A stretch of DNA of 64,000 nt from assembly GCA_026075535.2 (NCBI GenBank), contig AP026538.1, positions 10,168,001 through 10,232,000 on the forward strand. The letters are read 5' to 3'. This document shows, piece after piece, positions 13,301 through 24,980 of this stretch; within the stretch, counting starts at the first letter, position 1, and each line of letters opens with the position of its first letter. Under the pieces are notes generated by a model. The model was given only the letters and a program-made list of their open reading frames with translations, had not been told where the DNA came from and did not search any database. This stretch comes from Tricholoma matsutake (Eukaryota > Basidiomycota > Agaricomycetes > Agaricales > Tricholomataceae). Position numbers and translations under genes: made by a program.

Positions 13301-13815
13301 GTGTTGGAGTGCACAGCAGATGTTCTGACAGATTTACTGAAGAAGTATTTCCCTTATGATCTGCATTTTGGGGTTAGCGAGGGCTTCGAGTGGGCGGGAC
13401 CAAGATACATTGTTAAGGCTAGGGCAGGAGTGTTATCCTCATACACGAGATGTAGGTATTACACTTTCTTTAAACACAATCTACTTACAAAGACATCGCA
13501 GGCCATGATAGCCTCGGGGCAACTCCTGTGGACCTGGACTTCATACAGCAGTACAATGATCTGGTTATGGAATCAGATTCTGACATGAATTCCTCAGATG
13601 ACTCTGACCGTGACAGTGAAGAAAGTGATTCAGACAGTGATGATGAAGACCAGTCCAGTAGTGATGATGATGGTGATCTGAGCAACTCAGATGATGATGG
13701 TATATCCAACATTCAGACCGTCTTCACATGCTCACCGACAGATGTCATAGCTGATTGCTCACGTCTACGCAAATGCAGGAGATGCAGTACCCTACCATTG
13801 TTACAGTCACTTTAG
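9425..13815 (+). pseudogene. JmjC-like domain protein, large multi-exon pseudogene
   Basis: Predicted from ATG 9425 through short GT-AG introns (9541-9597, 9865-9901, 10118-10169, 10223-10273, 10425-10479, 10676-10725) that keep frame and give an uncharacterised N-terminal region. A charged, acidic and Lys/Pro-rich middle follows (10734-11543). The JmjC-like fold is at about 11890-13480, with HID at 12465-12473 and a later CHGGHFY block at 12761-12781, a plausible H-x-D...H metal triad. An Asp/Ser-rich tail ends at 13815. JmjC proteins are Fe(II)/2-oxoglutarate dioxygenases, often protein demethylases; substrate unknown here. Nonsense codons: TGA 9685-9687 (also in the inverted copy), TGA 10731-10733 and TAA near 11541. 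The link between the N-terminal part and the JmjC part is inferred from collinearity and could instead be two genes. Confidence 0.65.
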
Positions 13816-14569
13816 CATTGTCCAGTCCCTCTACGAGGTATTGATGCTTGCTCATACTCATATGAGGGTCACGAGTCTAAGGCTGTTGTATCATGATCAC
13901 TGCAGCCAGTGTGATGGTGAACTTGAAGACCCAGTTCAGTGATACTCCCTGATTACTAGTCAATGCCACCAGCCTAGCCTTTACTGTACTCCTGACCATT
14001 TTTTGGCTACAAAATCTACATAATTGAATCTTGTAATGTTCAACATTATTCTTATAGTCTTCTCATGCTCATTTTCAGTCATACTTTATTTAAAAAAATT
14101 TTGCTGGTCAGATTGGCAGCTATACAAAAGTAGCAGCCACTAGGTGACCCACTCCATATGTATGTAGTTACGAGGAAAAGACTCCGAGTCGGAGATTCTG
14201 GCATTCTGGTTCATCACAGCAAATGATATCATCTCACGATATATAGTGATATACCGTGAGACAGCATGAGACTCGGACGTTATAACTCATAAGGAGCCAC
14301 CGGATCATGATCATATGGATACTTACTAATACTACCTCTTACTACACGATTCTACCCTATGCTTGGCAGATCAGGTGCATTTCCATCTTAGGAACATGGA
14401 GCTTCACAGTAGCAGAGAGTCTGAGAGTCTTTTCTCACGTTTGTATAGCAGTTTATAACTTGAACAGTGATTGTACCACCACCTCTTGATTTCAGTTCCA
14501 ATGACCACCAATTCAGTGCAGATACTTTGAATCTCTCCTAATCAGGCAGAGCCTGACTCAGACTCAAAT
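13816..14569. other. Intergenic, nothing seen
   Basis: Spacer between the JmjC-like pseudogene and the deaminase-like gene. A short imperfect palindrome lies around 14228-14270, but nothing suggests a gene or a transposon end. Confidence 0.45.
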
Positions 14570-16900
14570 TTGGTGCTTCATATGAAATTTCGAAATCTCA
14601 CCCTTCTTCTCCGCTTACTCACTACTATCAATCAGGGAAATGCCACACTCCCTGCCACAGATGCTCCTCCCATCCAGTATCTACTGGTCTGCAGAAAGGT
14701 TGATGCAGTGACAACTATTCTAGTGCATAACGAAGAAGTCCTTGCCGCTACAGCGTACGCTTCCAGTGGAAGTCTTGTAGTGGCCAGTGTGATGCCCACA
14801 GAAGAAGCTCACTCTGAAGAGGATGATTATTTTGTCACTACTCCTTACACCAATCAAACACTGAATATCGCTGCTGTCGACAATCCAGAGTGCAGTAATT
14901 CTGCAAAGGGCATCAGATTGGCTTCAGGCAAAGATTTGTGGTCTCACTTTGATCAAGATGATTGTTGGAAATTGATGAGAAAGTGAGCTTCTACCGGTAC
15001 CTGGCATCACTTCCTCATTGCTTATAATGTATCCGGGGTCAGACAATCTACACTGGCAGACCATACAGAATCTGTATGTTCCTATCTCAATACATACAAG
15101 ATTTCCAAGCCTTCTGCACGACCCACTGAATCCAGGTGCTTTTCTTGCTTTCTCATTGTGCAGTGTTGGAAGAGAATGAAATGACAGATTTTCCATTGGT
15201 CATCACTTGGGCTTCTTCATATGCTAGACAAAGCAACCGACTCCTTGACAAAGTCAATCCAGAAGCATGAGTGGACCAAACCTGTTCGTGACCTGAGACT
15301 GGCTCGATATCTCGACCAAATGAATGATTTGAGAATGAAAGTTTTGGTGAAGTACTCCTGGAACAAGGAGGACACAGCTGATAAATATTTAGAGGTGTTA
15401 TGCTCCAAGGAGCAATTAGCCTCATTCGAGATATACTGCAAGGACACTGCGACAACATTCCACAACTTCCTCTTGGCCATCCTGGTTGGCTATGCCAGTG
15501 CCCTTCTGAGGTTGGAAGTGGGTATTGCTGCTCAATCATCATCATCGGTATCCTTGAAGCGTCTGAGGTCGAGGAAGAAGGAGGCCAAACTCAAGAAGGA
15601 TGACCAGAAGGAGGCCAAACTCAAGGAGGATGACCAGCAACTTACGAAGGATGTGTCAAATCTGGTGCATGGTGTCACTTTCTATGCCAATGCTCTTGTC
15701 TGCATCGCACACTCTGATGTGTTAAAAGAACATCTCCAAGTTCTATTCCTGGGTGAGATGTTGCCTCCTATAGCATTCAGGAAAGATGAATATAACAAAT
15801 GGGCCACATTGTACATTGGTAAGGGAAGTGGAGTCTACAAAGCGGCAGATGTCATCCAAGTTGACAAAGTGGCAGATGGTGTCGCCAGGGCGGCGAGCGG
15901 CATTGGCCAAGTTGCCTTGAAGGACGAGGAGGGGGATGATGAGGAGGGGGAGGATGACGAGGAGGGGGATGGTGAAGAGTGGGAGGATGGCAAAGAGGGG
16001 GAAGATGGCGAGGAGGGGGAGGATGGTGAGGAAGGCGAGGAGCAGACAGAGGTGTCTAGATCTCACATAACCATGATCAATTTCCAGACTGTCCAGAAAT
16101 GGATCATGGCATTTGTTGGGCACTTCTCAGCACAGCATGCCTTGGAGAAACACGTTGGTGGTCTCCCACCTAGTGAACCCGTCCATCTCGATCTCCTCAT
16201 TATGCCCCGCTCTAGGGTGAAAATCAGTTCCTGGCCCTACATGGAGGGTTTAATTGAGGACACATTGAAGGCCCATTTGGTGAACTATAAAATAATGACG
16301 GCAAAGTACATCTGCGAAGTCAAAAACCATGTCCTTGGAGCTGATACCAGTGGCAATTGGATGGAGCAGATTAGGATATTCTCGATATTCCAGAACCTGG
16401 TGAAGAATGGTGCCCACCCTGAGTCATCATTGGAGTTTCCTGGAGGCACACATTGCGAGGCTATAGGTATTTGATCCACTTACCTTGAGGTTTAAATTCA
16501 TTATTTTAACTTGTTGTGCAGAGACTGAAGTTTCATGATCAATGGATTTCGGTGTCAAAGCTATGCTGTCCTGTTTGCTGGGAGTTGATAAAACTCATCA
16601 AAATTGAGGATATCTCAGATCAGGCATTTAAAGTCCGTGGTCATCATGCCAATCTTTACAATGTGGAATTGCCAGAGTGGCTGCCTCATGATATTTTGGA
16701 GGCGATGATACAGAAATTTCAACTTTTCGCATATCAGCAACTTGAAATCCTCAATGCCCGTGACTCATTGGTGAACACTGGCCATGGACACACCCATAAC
16801 CTCTCTCGTGAAAGTAACATGAGCATCGAAACTGCCAGTAGTGGTGTATCAATACCAGACCCTGACAAGGAGGAGGATGTCGAATTCCTCCATAGGTAAG
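14570..16900 (+). pseudogene. OTT_1508-like deaminase family protein, probably degraded
   Basis: The C-terminal part carries a zinc-deaminase signature split by an intron: HCEA (16451-16462) and then, in the next exon, CPVC (16567-16578), followed by RGHHANLYNVELPEWLP. This arrangement (H-x-E, then C-x-x-C) fits the fungal OTT_1508-like deaminase family, proposed to be nucleic-acid or nucleotide deaminases; activity here is unknown. Upstream are a helical region (15221-15900), an acidic Glu/Gly/Asp repeat (about 15920-16050) and earlier exons (14570-14986 and about 15061-15240). No splice pair that I found joins the HCEA exon to the CPVC exon in frame, and the frame also shifts near 15215-15280, so I treat it as damaged. 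It is collinear with the JmjC-like gene and lies between the same inverted repeats. Confidence 0.55.
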
Positions 16901-17599
16901 CATTTTTATCTTTTTCAATCCCAACCATCTGCTATAGCCAATTTTAGCCAACTTCTGTCTGACCACCGAGTTGAATGAATGGTCGAAACCTGCATGGAGG
17001 CCTTTGGGTTGTATACGATGCTTATTATCTTGTTGAACAAGCTTTTCAGAGTTTTGTTTTTCCTGTGCAAGTACTGTGTCTCCCATCTTTCAGTCACCGT
17101 AAAAAGCCGCACTGTTTTTTTTCATTCCAGCCTCATCTTCCCACTGTTCGTGTATAACCATGTGCATTATTTATTTCATGCTTTCTGCTTATGGTTCCCC
17201 TGATAGTTCAAGCAGGAACCTGTTCAGGTTCAGAAGTAGTTGTCATCACATCCCTGGTTGGGTCTTCATTTCAAGTTTATGGATTGTTTTTTTTTCTTCC
17301 AGATCCAGCTCATTTTGTATGCACTTGTACTTGCTCATCCTATGTTGTACTGCAGCTCCAACACATTGTTTCAACTACAAGTTCAACTTGCATGGAAGGA
17401 AGACTCCGAAAGCCTGAGTGGCATAGAACAGTGGTTGGGGGTGTACTTCACCATGTCTGCACCAACCTTACTAGGGAAGCTAAGTTAGGGCCTGGCAGGG
17501 TCTGGCATTCTGGAGCACTGCCACTACAGGGATTATCCGAGTCCGCCGGTGTTGGATGTCAAAGTTCACTTTCTTACCTCGTACTTCCAACTTGAAGTT
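16901..17599. other. Non-coding region, unresolved
   Basis: Pyrimidine-rich tracts and short open frames without protein-like character. The last 36 bp (17564-17599) repeat in direct orientation an internal piece of the adjoining right arm (about 18889-18924). Confidence 0.4.
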
Positions 17600-18525
17600 A
17601 AGGGCAAGAGCGATAAATAAAGGGTTTTGTAACATTTCTGGCGCTATGTCAAAATTCTCGTGGTCTACTGAAACACCATATCTGACATGTTGTGAACATT
17701 AGGAAAGGTCTGTCATGAAATTATGCCCTTACTTTCCAAGTGCCTTCTTGAGATTGTTCTTGTCATTGGGCAAGTACAAATTACCCTGATGACTAAAGTG
17801 TTGGGGGAAAAAAATATGGAGAGCATGGCACACGTACTCAGAGAAGATAGGACAGATTAAATGCAGCAGCTGCAAAGTTTTGGATAATCTTTGCCCTGTG
17901 AACATTCCCCGTGGCATGACAAACCGCGTGATAACAGGCAGAGAGCCAATCATCAACAGTCATTGCATAACATATATGTGCTATCAGATTCCATGCTTCT
18001 GATCGCAGTTTTGACCACTTTGGGCCAGTCACCCATAGTTGCATGGCCCTGAGAGGTAGATTTTTAAACAGGCAAGTAGTGTTACAGAGAAAAAGAGATG
18101 CACAATCTTATCAATGAATGGCACTTCCCCCCTTTCTTTGGAATTGCTCTCTGATGCCGTATCAAAAATGAATGCGACTATATCCAGGAGGCTATACTTC
18201 AGAAGTTCCTTCACAAGTATGTCGGCCTTTTTCTCAGGAAAGTCACTGGTTAGACAAAATCTTCACAGGACCACCAATTTCTCCATTCCTGTAAAGTATG
18301 TTGACCCAGATTCACACAAGTTCTCCTGCTCACAAATCACACCCAAGTACGCCTTAGCAGAATAAGCATTAACAGAAAATAATTGAAAAGTGAGTCAACT
18401 CACACACACATGAGATACCGCCGTTTCTAGTTTATCAAGACCACCAGGGGCAGAGACAACATCTGTTTTCCAAGGAATGTCTTTGAAAAAGGTCTTGTGG
18501 TACAAAATTTCTCCTGGTCGGCCAT
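17600..18525 (-). pseudogene. Truncated inverted copy of the JmjC-like gene 5' end
   Basis: Start codon at complement(18523-18525). It carries the same exon series as 9425-10355 and stops abruptly at 17600, within the exon that in the left copy runs 10274-10424. The same premature TGA is present (complement 18263-18265), so the stop either predates the duplication or was shared by conversion. No JmjC region follows, so it cannot encode the domain. Confidence 0.85.
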
Positions 18526-18601
18526 TTTGTCCTAGCACTGCAACCTTGAACTTTCAAGTTATACACGAATGTCAGGTACTAGAGGTTTCAAGCAGTGGCA
18601 C

Positions 18602-19016
18602 TTGAGTGACAAGAAGTCAGACTCAACACCAGTGCAGGTGACAAAAAGTCAGACCAGCAACTGCTGCCAGGAATATGGTAAGATATGACGAGAATGAGAC
18701 TTGGACTTTAAGCTTCAAGAACTTTGGCAACTTGAAGGCCCGGGGCTGCCGCCACTTTGACTTGGAACTTGAATTTTGGTGGCTGTGTAAGATTTGCCCA
18801 TGGTTAACCTTAACCCTACATTAGTGTGAGAACTTGAGACAGCTGAGTCAGACATTTCAAGTTCAAATTGAAAGCTTGAAGTTCGCTTTCTTACCTCGTA
18901 CTTCCAACTTGAAGTTTGCCACTTCTTTCCACGCTCCATTTTCTCCTACTCGTGTTTCGTCACCTGCAGGTCTGACTTTTTGTCACCTGCCTTGAGTCTG
19001 ACTTTTTGTCACTCAA
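18602..19016. mobile_element. Small TIR element (MITE-like), right copy
   Basis: Inverted counterpart of 8933-9347 with the same TTGAGTGACA ends. Because it forms the outer part of the right arm, the whole 8933-19016 block is bounded by this element's inverted ends. Confidence 0.7.
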
Positions 19017-19022
19017 TCCTAC

Positions 19023-19412
19023 CTAGACAAATGTGGTGTAGGTGAGCAACCTGATAAATAAGGCAATATGTGCTCCAAAGGTATATAATCATGGACAAAA
19101 TCTTTCTCTGACAGATATGCAATCTGACCAGGGCTATCAATGTGGTCAATGAATCAAACTGCAACTGTAGTATGATCAAAATCATTCCCTGCCACAATGT
19201 ACTGTTCAATATCTTGAAATGAAAATTCCTGCTGCTTGCTGCCACTGTACAGGTATGACCTTTTCTCATGCAGAAACTGCATTTCAATATTCTGTACCTT
19301 CAACAAGGGAGATACAGTACCACTTGCCTGAGGGAAGGAGGAAACCTGGAATAACCAGTAGGATCCAAAGATGGATATAATTTGGATTGCAATAAAAAGC
19401 CATGGCAACAAT
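19023..19412 (-). pseudogene. Host gene fragment, 3' part (cut by element A)
   Basis: A minus-strand frame with protein-like composition runs from 19412 to about 19023 with one TGA (near 19147-19149) in a context where CGA is likely. It is open across the empty site made by removing element A (join of 39350 to 19412), so it belongs with the segment at 39350-40371. The far end stops at the long inverted repeat. I do not recognise the protein. Confidence 0.45.
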
Positions 19413-19803
19413 TGTTAGGGCAATGCCCACTATCTGCTAGCTAAGACCATGTGGGTTCTCTCTACAAGAAGGGGTCAGGATCTGCATGCATGATTGGGGA
19501 ACTGATGGTTTTGATGTGAGGGGTTATTAATAGGTGAGTTTGTTGAGATAGGCCATTCACACCACAAGCATAGGTGGAATACCTAAGAGAACACAACTGG
19601 GGTCCCCTAGGCATATATTTAGGGTTTACATACTATGTCACATATATTGTACTTTGTTGTTACTGATGCACTCATACATGCGTGTACATATTGATGCGTG
19701 CAAAATAAAATTCTCATGCTATCAACGTGTAGCATCATTTGGCGTAATATAGCATAATTCGACATAATAAAATAAAAATTAAGTAATGGGTGGTTTCCTA
19801 ACA
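19413..19803 (-). repeat. 3' LTR of element A
   Basis: 391 bp, 11 bp shorter than its partner through a deletion near 19778. Several differences from the 5' LTR are CpG versus TpG or CpA, for example the three CpGs in the 5' copy around 39011-39022. Confidence 0.95.
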
Positions 19804-19806
19804 TTA

Positions 19807-22733
19807 CCCCCCTTTTATGCCTCAACTTCCAGGTGAGAAAATATTGCATCTGTCCCCTCTGTGAAATTTTGGTAAGGCCAGAATTTCATCCCCTCATACA
19901 CCATTCTCGCAATGTGATGCAGAGCATTTGGATTACGTTTAAAGAATTGGGCGATCGCATTATGCACTCGCTTACAATTCTCTTCGGGTTCCCACGAATT
20001 ATTTTCGTTGGTATAGTTTTTCCACTTTATTAAGAACTCCAATTTGTTCCATCGAAGACGTGAGTCTAGAATTTCTTCAACTACGTATTCTGGAGCAATC
20101 ATGTTGTGCACTCGCTTACAATTCTCTTCAGGCTCCCATGAATTATTTTTGTCGGTATAGTTTTTCCACTTTATTAAGAATTCCAATTTGTTCCATCGAA
20201 GACATGAGTCTAGAATTTCTTCAAATACGTATTCTGGAGCACCTTCTACTATTATTGGAGGTTGCGGAGTAGTTTGTTGGCCAGGAATAGTGGGTGGGCA
20301 GTAAGGGCGTAGGCAGGATACATTAATCTTGGGATCAATCTTGAATGATTGGGGTAATTTTAGCACTACCGCATTAGGTGAGATTACTTTAGAGATTGCA
20401 TATGGGCCAACTTGTTTCTCCATAAGTTTCCTTGAAGGTCGTGGAATATTCAGGTCCTTGGTACTTAGCCACACCAAGTCACCAACTTTGTACTCTGGAG
20501 TGTGTGCTTGAGTACGATCTGCGTGTCGCATCATGTCATCATGTGCTTTCTTCAATGCCGCCTCTGCTTCCTCTTGTACCTTTTGCATCTTAGATACAAA
20601 GTCTTCTACCAACTGTACTTTGACTTCCCTTCTGGGTTCTACTCCCATGTGAGGATCATATCCATAATTCGTGAAAAAGGGTGACATACAAGTAGCCAAA
20701 TGGAATTTGTTATTGTGGGAAAATTTGGCAATTGCCAGCCATTCAGGCCAGTTGGTTTGTCAGTAGGTGACAAACATACGTAGGTACTGCTCCAACTCCT
20801 GGTTCATTCTCTCTGTCTGCCCATCAGTCTGCAGGTGATAGATAGAGGCATGCCAAGCCCAGTGATGAGGTTTCTGTAGTAGTAGGAATGATATGGACCT
20901 CCTTTGTGAAGCGGTTGGATACTATGAATATTGCATCGTACCCTTGAGCCTCAGGTAATCCGGTAATAAAATCCACAGATATATCTTGCCATGGCGCTTT
21001 AGGTATACGGTTCGGCATTAACTTTCCTGCAGGTTTTTCTGGAAATTTCTTCCCCCTGATGCATGTATCATGTCCATCCTCATACCCCAACACATACTTC
21101 GAAATTCTGGGCCACCAATAATTTCTCATTACTAATTCCAACATCTTCCATCTTCATGGGTGTCCAACAGTTGGTGTATTATGATGTAACCAGATGATCT
21201 CCCTTCGCAAATCCTGATCCTTTGGTACATACACTTTTCCTCAAAACAACACCAACCCTTGTTCCTCAGCCCATTCATCTCCTTTAATATTACCTTTCTT
21301 CTCTCCCTTCAGAGCTTTCATGGCTTCCACTACTTCATCATCCATTTCTGAACATTGTCTAATTCTAGACAACATTTCCATTTCCGAGCTATCTATTAAT
21401 AGATGCCCTTGATGCATAGCGCAAATGCAAAAGTATTTGGGTTTGAGTAAGGTAACATTCTTATTGTCCTCCTCCACCCCCCTTTTATGATCAATACATC
21501 TGGATAATGCATCTGCTTTCCTCATTAAGCTTCCCTCTTTGTGGACCAAGTGAAAATTGAAACATGATAGGAATAGTGCCCAATGCGCTTGCTGGTGATT
21601 AAGCTTTTTAGTGGACATGAAGTATTGCAGATTTTGAAGATCCATCCAGATCTCAATCTGATGTGTACATCCCTCCACATAATGCCTCCATGCCTCCAAT
21701 GCTCGTATTATCCCCAACATCTCTTTGTCATGCACATCATAATTCCTCTCCACATCATTCAACCCTCGGGACAAATATGCACAAGGATGCCATTTGTCAT
21801 CTTTGCACAGCATTGATAATACTGCTCCAGTAGCAAAATCGGATGCATCTGATTCCACTCGTAAAGGGCGTGTGAAATCTACTGGGGCTAATATTGGTCC
21901 CTCCACAAACTTCCTCTTCAACTCCTCAAATGCTGTCTGCTGCTGCTCTCCCCACCTCCATACTACTCCCTTTTGTGTAAGGTTATGTAAGGGTGCGGCA
22001 ATTTTAGAAAAATTGTGCACAAAGCGACAATAATAATTTGTGAGTCCCAAGAAGGCTTGAACCTCCTTGACATGGGTGGGTGCAGGCCAATCTGTGATTG
22101 CCTGTACCTTGATCGGATCCATTTTGATCCCATCAGGGCCAATCAATAATCCTAGGAACTCAATCTTGCTTGCCCCAAACACACACTTTTCCGGTTTCAA
22201 AATAGATCATTCTCCACTAATCTCCGTAGCACCTCCTGCACTATCACCTCATGATTTTCTTCATCCTCCATGAATATCAGAATGTCATCAATAAATATTA
22301 TTACCATGCCTTTGTCTATTATGTCCTTGAAAATGTTGTTCATCATATTTTGACAGGTCAGGGGACTATTAGTCATCCCAAAAAACATGACAAGTGGCTC
22401 AAAGGATCCTCAACGTGTGGCAAATGTGGCCTTCCACTCATCTCCTTTCTTTATTTGTACATTGTTGTATCCCCATCATAAATCCAATTTTGTAAAGACC
22501 TTGGCTTTTCCCACCTTGTCAATTATTTCTGAGATCAATGGCAGGGGGTATGCATTCTTCACTGTCCACTCATTCAGATACCCATAATCTGTACACATCC
22601 TCTTCCCTTGGTCTTTCTTTGGCACAAAGAATATTGGTGACATCTGGGGTGATTTTGAAGGTCGTATGTATCCTTTGTGCAATTGCTCCTTCAGGAATGC
22701 ATCCACTTCTTCTGGTTCCATCGGAGATAATGG
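19807..22733 (-). pseudogene. Element A pol: RT, RNase H, integrase, double chromodomain
   Basis: 3' two thirds of pol. RT with FIDD (in 22388-22197), RNase H region (about 22000-21500, SDASDFATGAVLS), integrase zinc finger and core (21240-20824) and a C-terminal tail with chromodomains (20699-19815). Lesions: TGA at complement(22476-22478), another near 22415, a lost base in a T-run near 22197 that shifts the frame, TGA stops near 21240 and 20765, and a 128-bp deletion at about 20842 that removes the second catalytic Asp region (ISDRG in the sister copies) and shifts the frame. The C-terminal ORF 20699-19815 is itself open and carries two chromodomains in frame. Confidence 0.93.
19947..20234 (-). 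repeat. In-frame tandem duplication of the chromodomain
   Basis: Two 144-bp units: complement(20091-20234) and complement(19947-20090), 48 codons each. Both encode a chromodomain (VEEILDS...EFLIKWKNYT...NSWEPEENC). They differ at several residues (F/V, C/R, D/N, K/E), so they are not an assembly echo. Copies C and D have a single unit. Confidence 0.95.
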
Positions 22734-24009
22734 TGATGATGCTCAACCCAGAAACCCAAACAAAACCCACAAAATGGCTTCAGATGGTATAACACAGGTC
22801 AGAGGAAGGATGCGAGGCCCTCTAGATGCCACCTGTCAGATTGACCGTCAAATAGTCATAAAACTACTGCTTGTTGAACCAGTTTGAAGCTAAAAGAATG
22901 TGTTCGGAGACATTGTGATGCTTTTCGAGGAGTCGCAATGCTTTTCAAGATGTCACAATATTTTTGAAGACGTTTTGAGGAATTTCGAGTGCGCAAATAT
23001 GTTTGGACACAAGACCGGGGGACTAGACGAGTAGTAGAAGTGAAGAAAAGGCTAATTGAGGGAAGCAAGAGCAAAAATAGTGTTATGTGAGGAATTTTGA
23101 GGAATTTTGAGGAAGTTTAGCATAAAACACCAAACTTCAGACTGAATAAGACTAAATCGAACTCTCAAATCACTGTGATCTGGGAGGAAGATGATGACTT
23201 TCTTTTTTTCTTTGTATCTAGTACATCTTTTTATATAAAATAAAGAAAGTACCTAAAAAGGCTAGAGAACATGAGGCAAACATGTGGAAAACTCGAGGCA
23301 AAAGACAATATAAGTATATCAGAACAATAAAGCGAGCCTAGAAGGGGTGAATATAACACATGATGAAGAAATAATAAGAAAGAATAGCTAAAACTGGACT
23401 GTCCTTGTTATAAATTGAATAAAAGATCAGAAACTGCTTTGAGCAGATTGTATGCATGCACATGCAGTCGAAATGTGTTTGATATACTCGAGATAGTGTC
23501 CCATGTGTCCAGCATGCATCCAAAGATTGTTCGAACAGGAAATACTGTGTCCGATGATGTTTTTCAAAGTTTGATGTTTTTCGAAGATTTTCGAAGATTC
23601 TTCGAACTTTGTTCGTGGCCCAATATCAGTGCGATATTGTTTGACAATGGTAGGGGATATGTCTGGCATGTGTGCAATGACAATTTGGATAGTGATATAG
23701 TGTCTGATGTTGATTTTCAATGTTCAAAGGTCAATATCGCTGTGATATTGCTCGATACTGGTTCAGAACTCATCGACGATGTTCCAAGTGTATATCCTGA
23801 GCTGCACGAAGGTTGGGGGAATTGTACTATGGCGGCCAAAGGCATATGAAGAATTTTGAGGTATCGTGAAGAATTTCAAAGCATTCTCATGACCTTGTAG
23901 AGGTTTGTAGGGGTTCATAGAGCTTTGGAGGGGTTCGTATGGGTTCGTAGAGCTTCAACAATGATTGCAGATGTGTTTTCCGAGCTTGAATGACAAGGTG
24001 GACCTATCA
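22734..24009 (-). mobile_element. X1: solo-LTR-like insertion in element A pol
   Basis: 1276 bp that interrupts pol between residues contiguous in copies C and D (the site corresponds to about 48656 in C). Ends are TG...CA. A TATATAAAA box and an AT-rich promoter-like block lie near 23225-23240, and there is no coding potential. Flanks ATGG (left) and ACAG (right) would be a 4-bp TSD if the target was ACGG and the CpG decayed differently on each side. A second copy (X2) lies at 60652-61766 in the opposite orientation. No internal domain of the parent element is in the window. Confidence 0.65.
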
Positions 24010-24980
24010 ACAGATATACCTTTGACTTCTTCGGCACAAACCCTGGCTTCATCTCGATCGCATGATCCCATGGCTTCCGCACTGGCATTCACTCAGACTC
24101 CTTCTTCTGGAACACCGACAGATATTCATGATACACTTTTGGCACCCACTCCTCCACTGGCTTCTCCACCTTCACGATATTCTTGTCCCATGACTGTCCT
24201 CCACAAATTGCTCTAAAGGTTTACTTCTGCTCTTCTTTCTTGATCATGACCAGAACTTCCCCATTTGGCATTTCCACATCCTCCACTTCCTCCATTGTAA
24301 CAGAATACTTCCTCAGATGTTCTTTCTCTCTCTTGTTTCTCTCTCTTTTTCCTTTTTTCCTTCTTCATCTTCCTCCGATACACATTACATTCCTTAGGAC
24401 AATGAGTCATTTGTACTTTCCCAGTTTTCCAATCAATTTCAGGATTATGCTTCCATAACCATGGACATCCTATTATTAGATTGGCTTTCCCAAGATCGCA
24501 CACTTCAAATACAGCTTGCTCCTGATGCTCCTGATACTTTAGTACCATAGTCACCTCCTCCTTGATAGTTCCTCCACAATTGACTGTTCCATCAATATTG
24601 TACACCATTATAGGTTGCACCAGCTTGCATGTGCTAATACTGTTTCCAGTAATTAAGGACTGATTAATAAATAATCCTGTAGCACCACTGTCAAGCAACG
24701 CTTCCACATCAATAGCTGCATGCATGTCCACTGTCTTCAGTCCCACAGTCAAGGTGATTTCGGGTTCTATTCACGCAGAGCGAATAAAGAATTTAGGTGT
24801 TTTTGGAAATGGTGTGTGACAATTTTCTTTGTCATGTGATTGACAATGGTTGTACTCCTCTTTGTCATGTGATTCAGAATGGTTGTACTCCTCCTTGGTT
24901 TCCTTTTCTGATTTACTCTGGGTTTCCTCAGATACTAATACATTGTAATGATTCTGGGTCACCAATGGGGAAACCTTCAC
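24010..24980 (-). pseudogene. Element A pol: protease and start of RT
   Basis: Retropepsin-like protease with the catalytic LLDSGATGLFIN block (around 24690) and a downstream NPEIDWKTG motif, then the linker to RT up to the X1 insertion. TGA codons at Arg positions occur near 24770 and 24093. The protease processes gag-pol in the virus-like particle in intact relatives. Confidence 0.9.

Larger units (their letters stand above)
17600..19022 (-). repeat. Long inverted repeat, right arm
   Basis: 1423-bp reverse-complement partner of 8927-10355. It starts inside what corresponds to an exon of the JmjC-like gene and ends 6 bp beyond the MITE. Arm-to-arm differences are few, so the duplication is much younger than the neighbouring decay or has been kept similar by gene conversion. 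Confidence 0.95.

Noticed and set aside
16975..17595. Overlapping plus-strand open frames after the deaminase-like gene
   Set aside because: T-rich, no consistent splice structure and no recognisable motif; not reported as genes.
8927..19022. A true composite transposon or Starship-like element
   Set aside because: No matching target-site duplication flanks 8927 and 19022, and no tyrosine recombinase or transposase lies inside. Only the MITE-bounded inverted arms support it, so it stays a hypothesis.
22734..24009. X1 as a DNA transposon with TGAT/ATCA inverted ends
   Set aside because: Only four bases match inversely; TG...CA ends, a TATA box and a CpG-decayed 4-bp flank fit a solo LTR better, though not conclusively.
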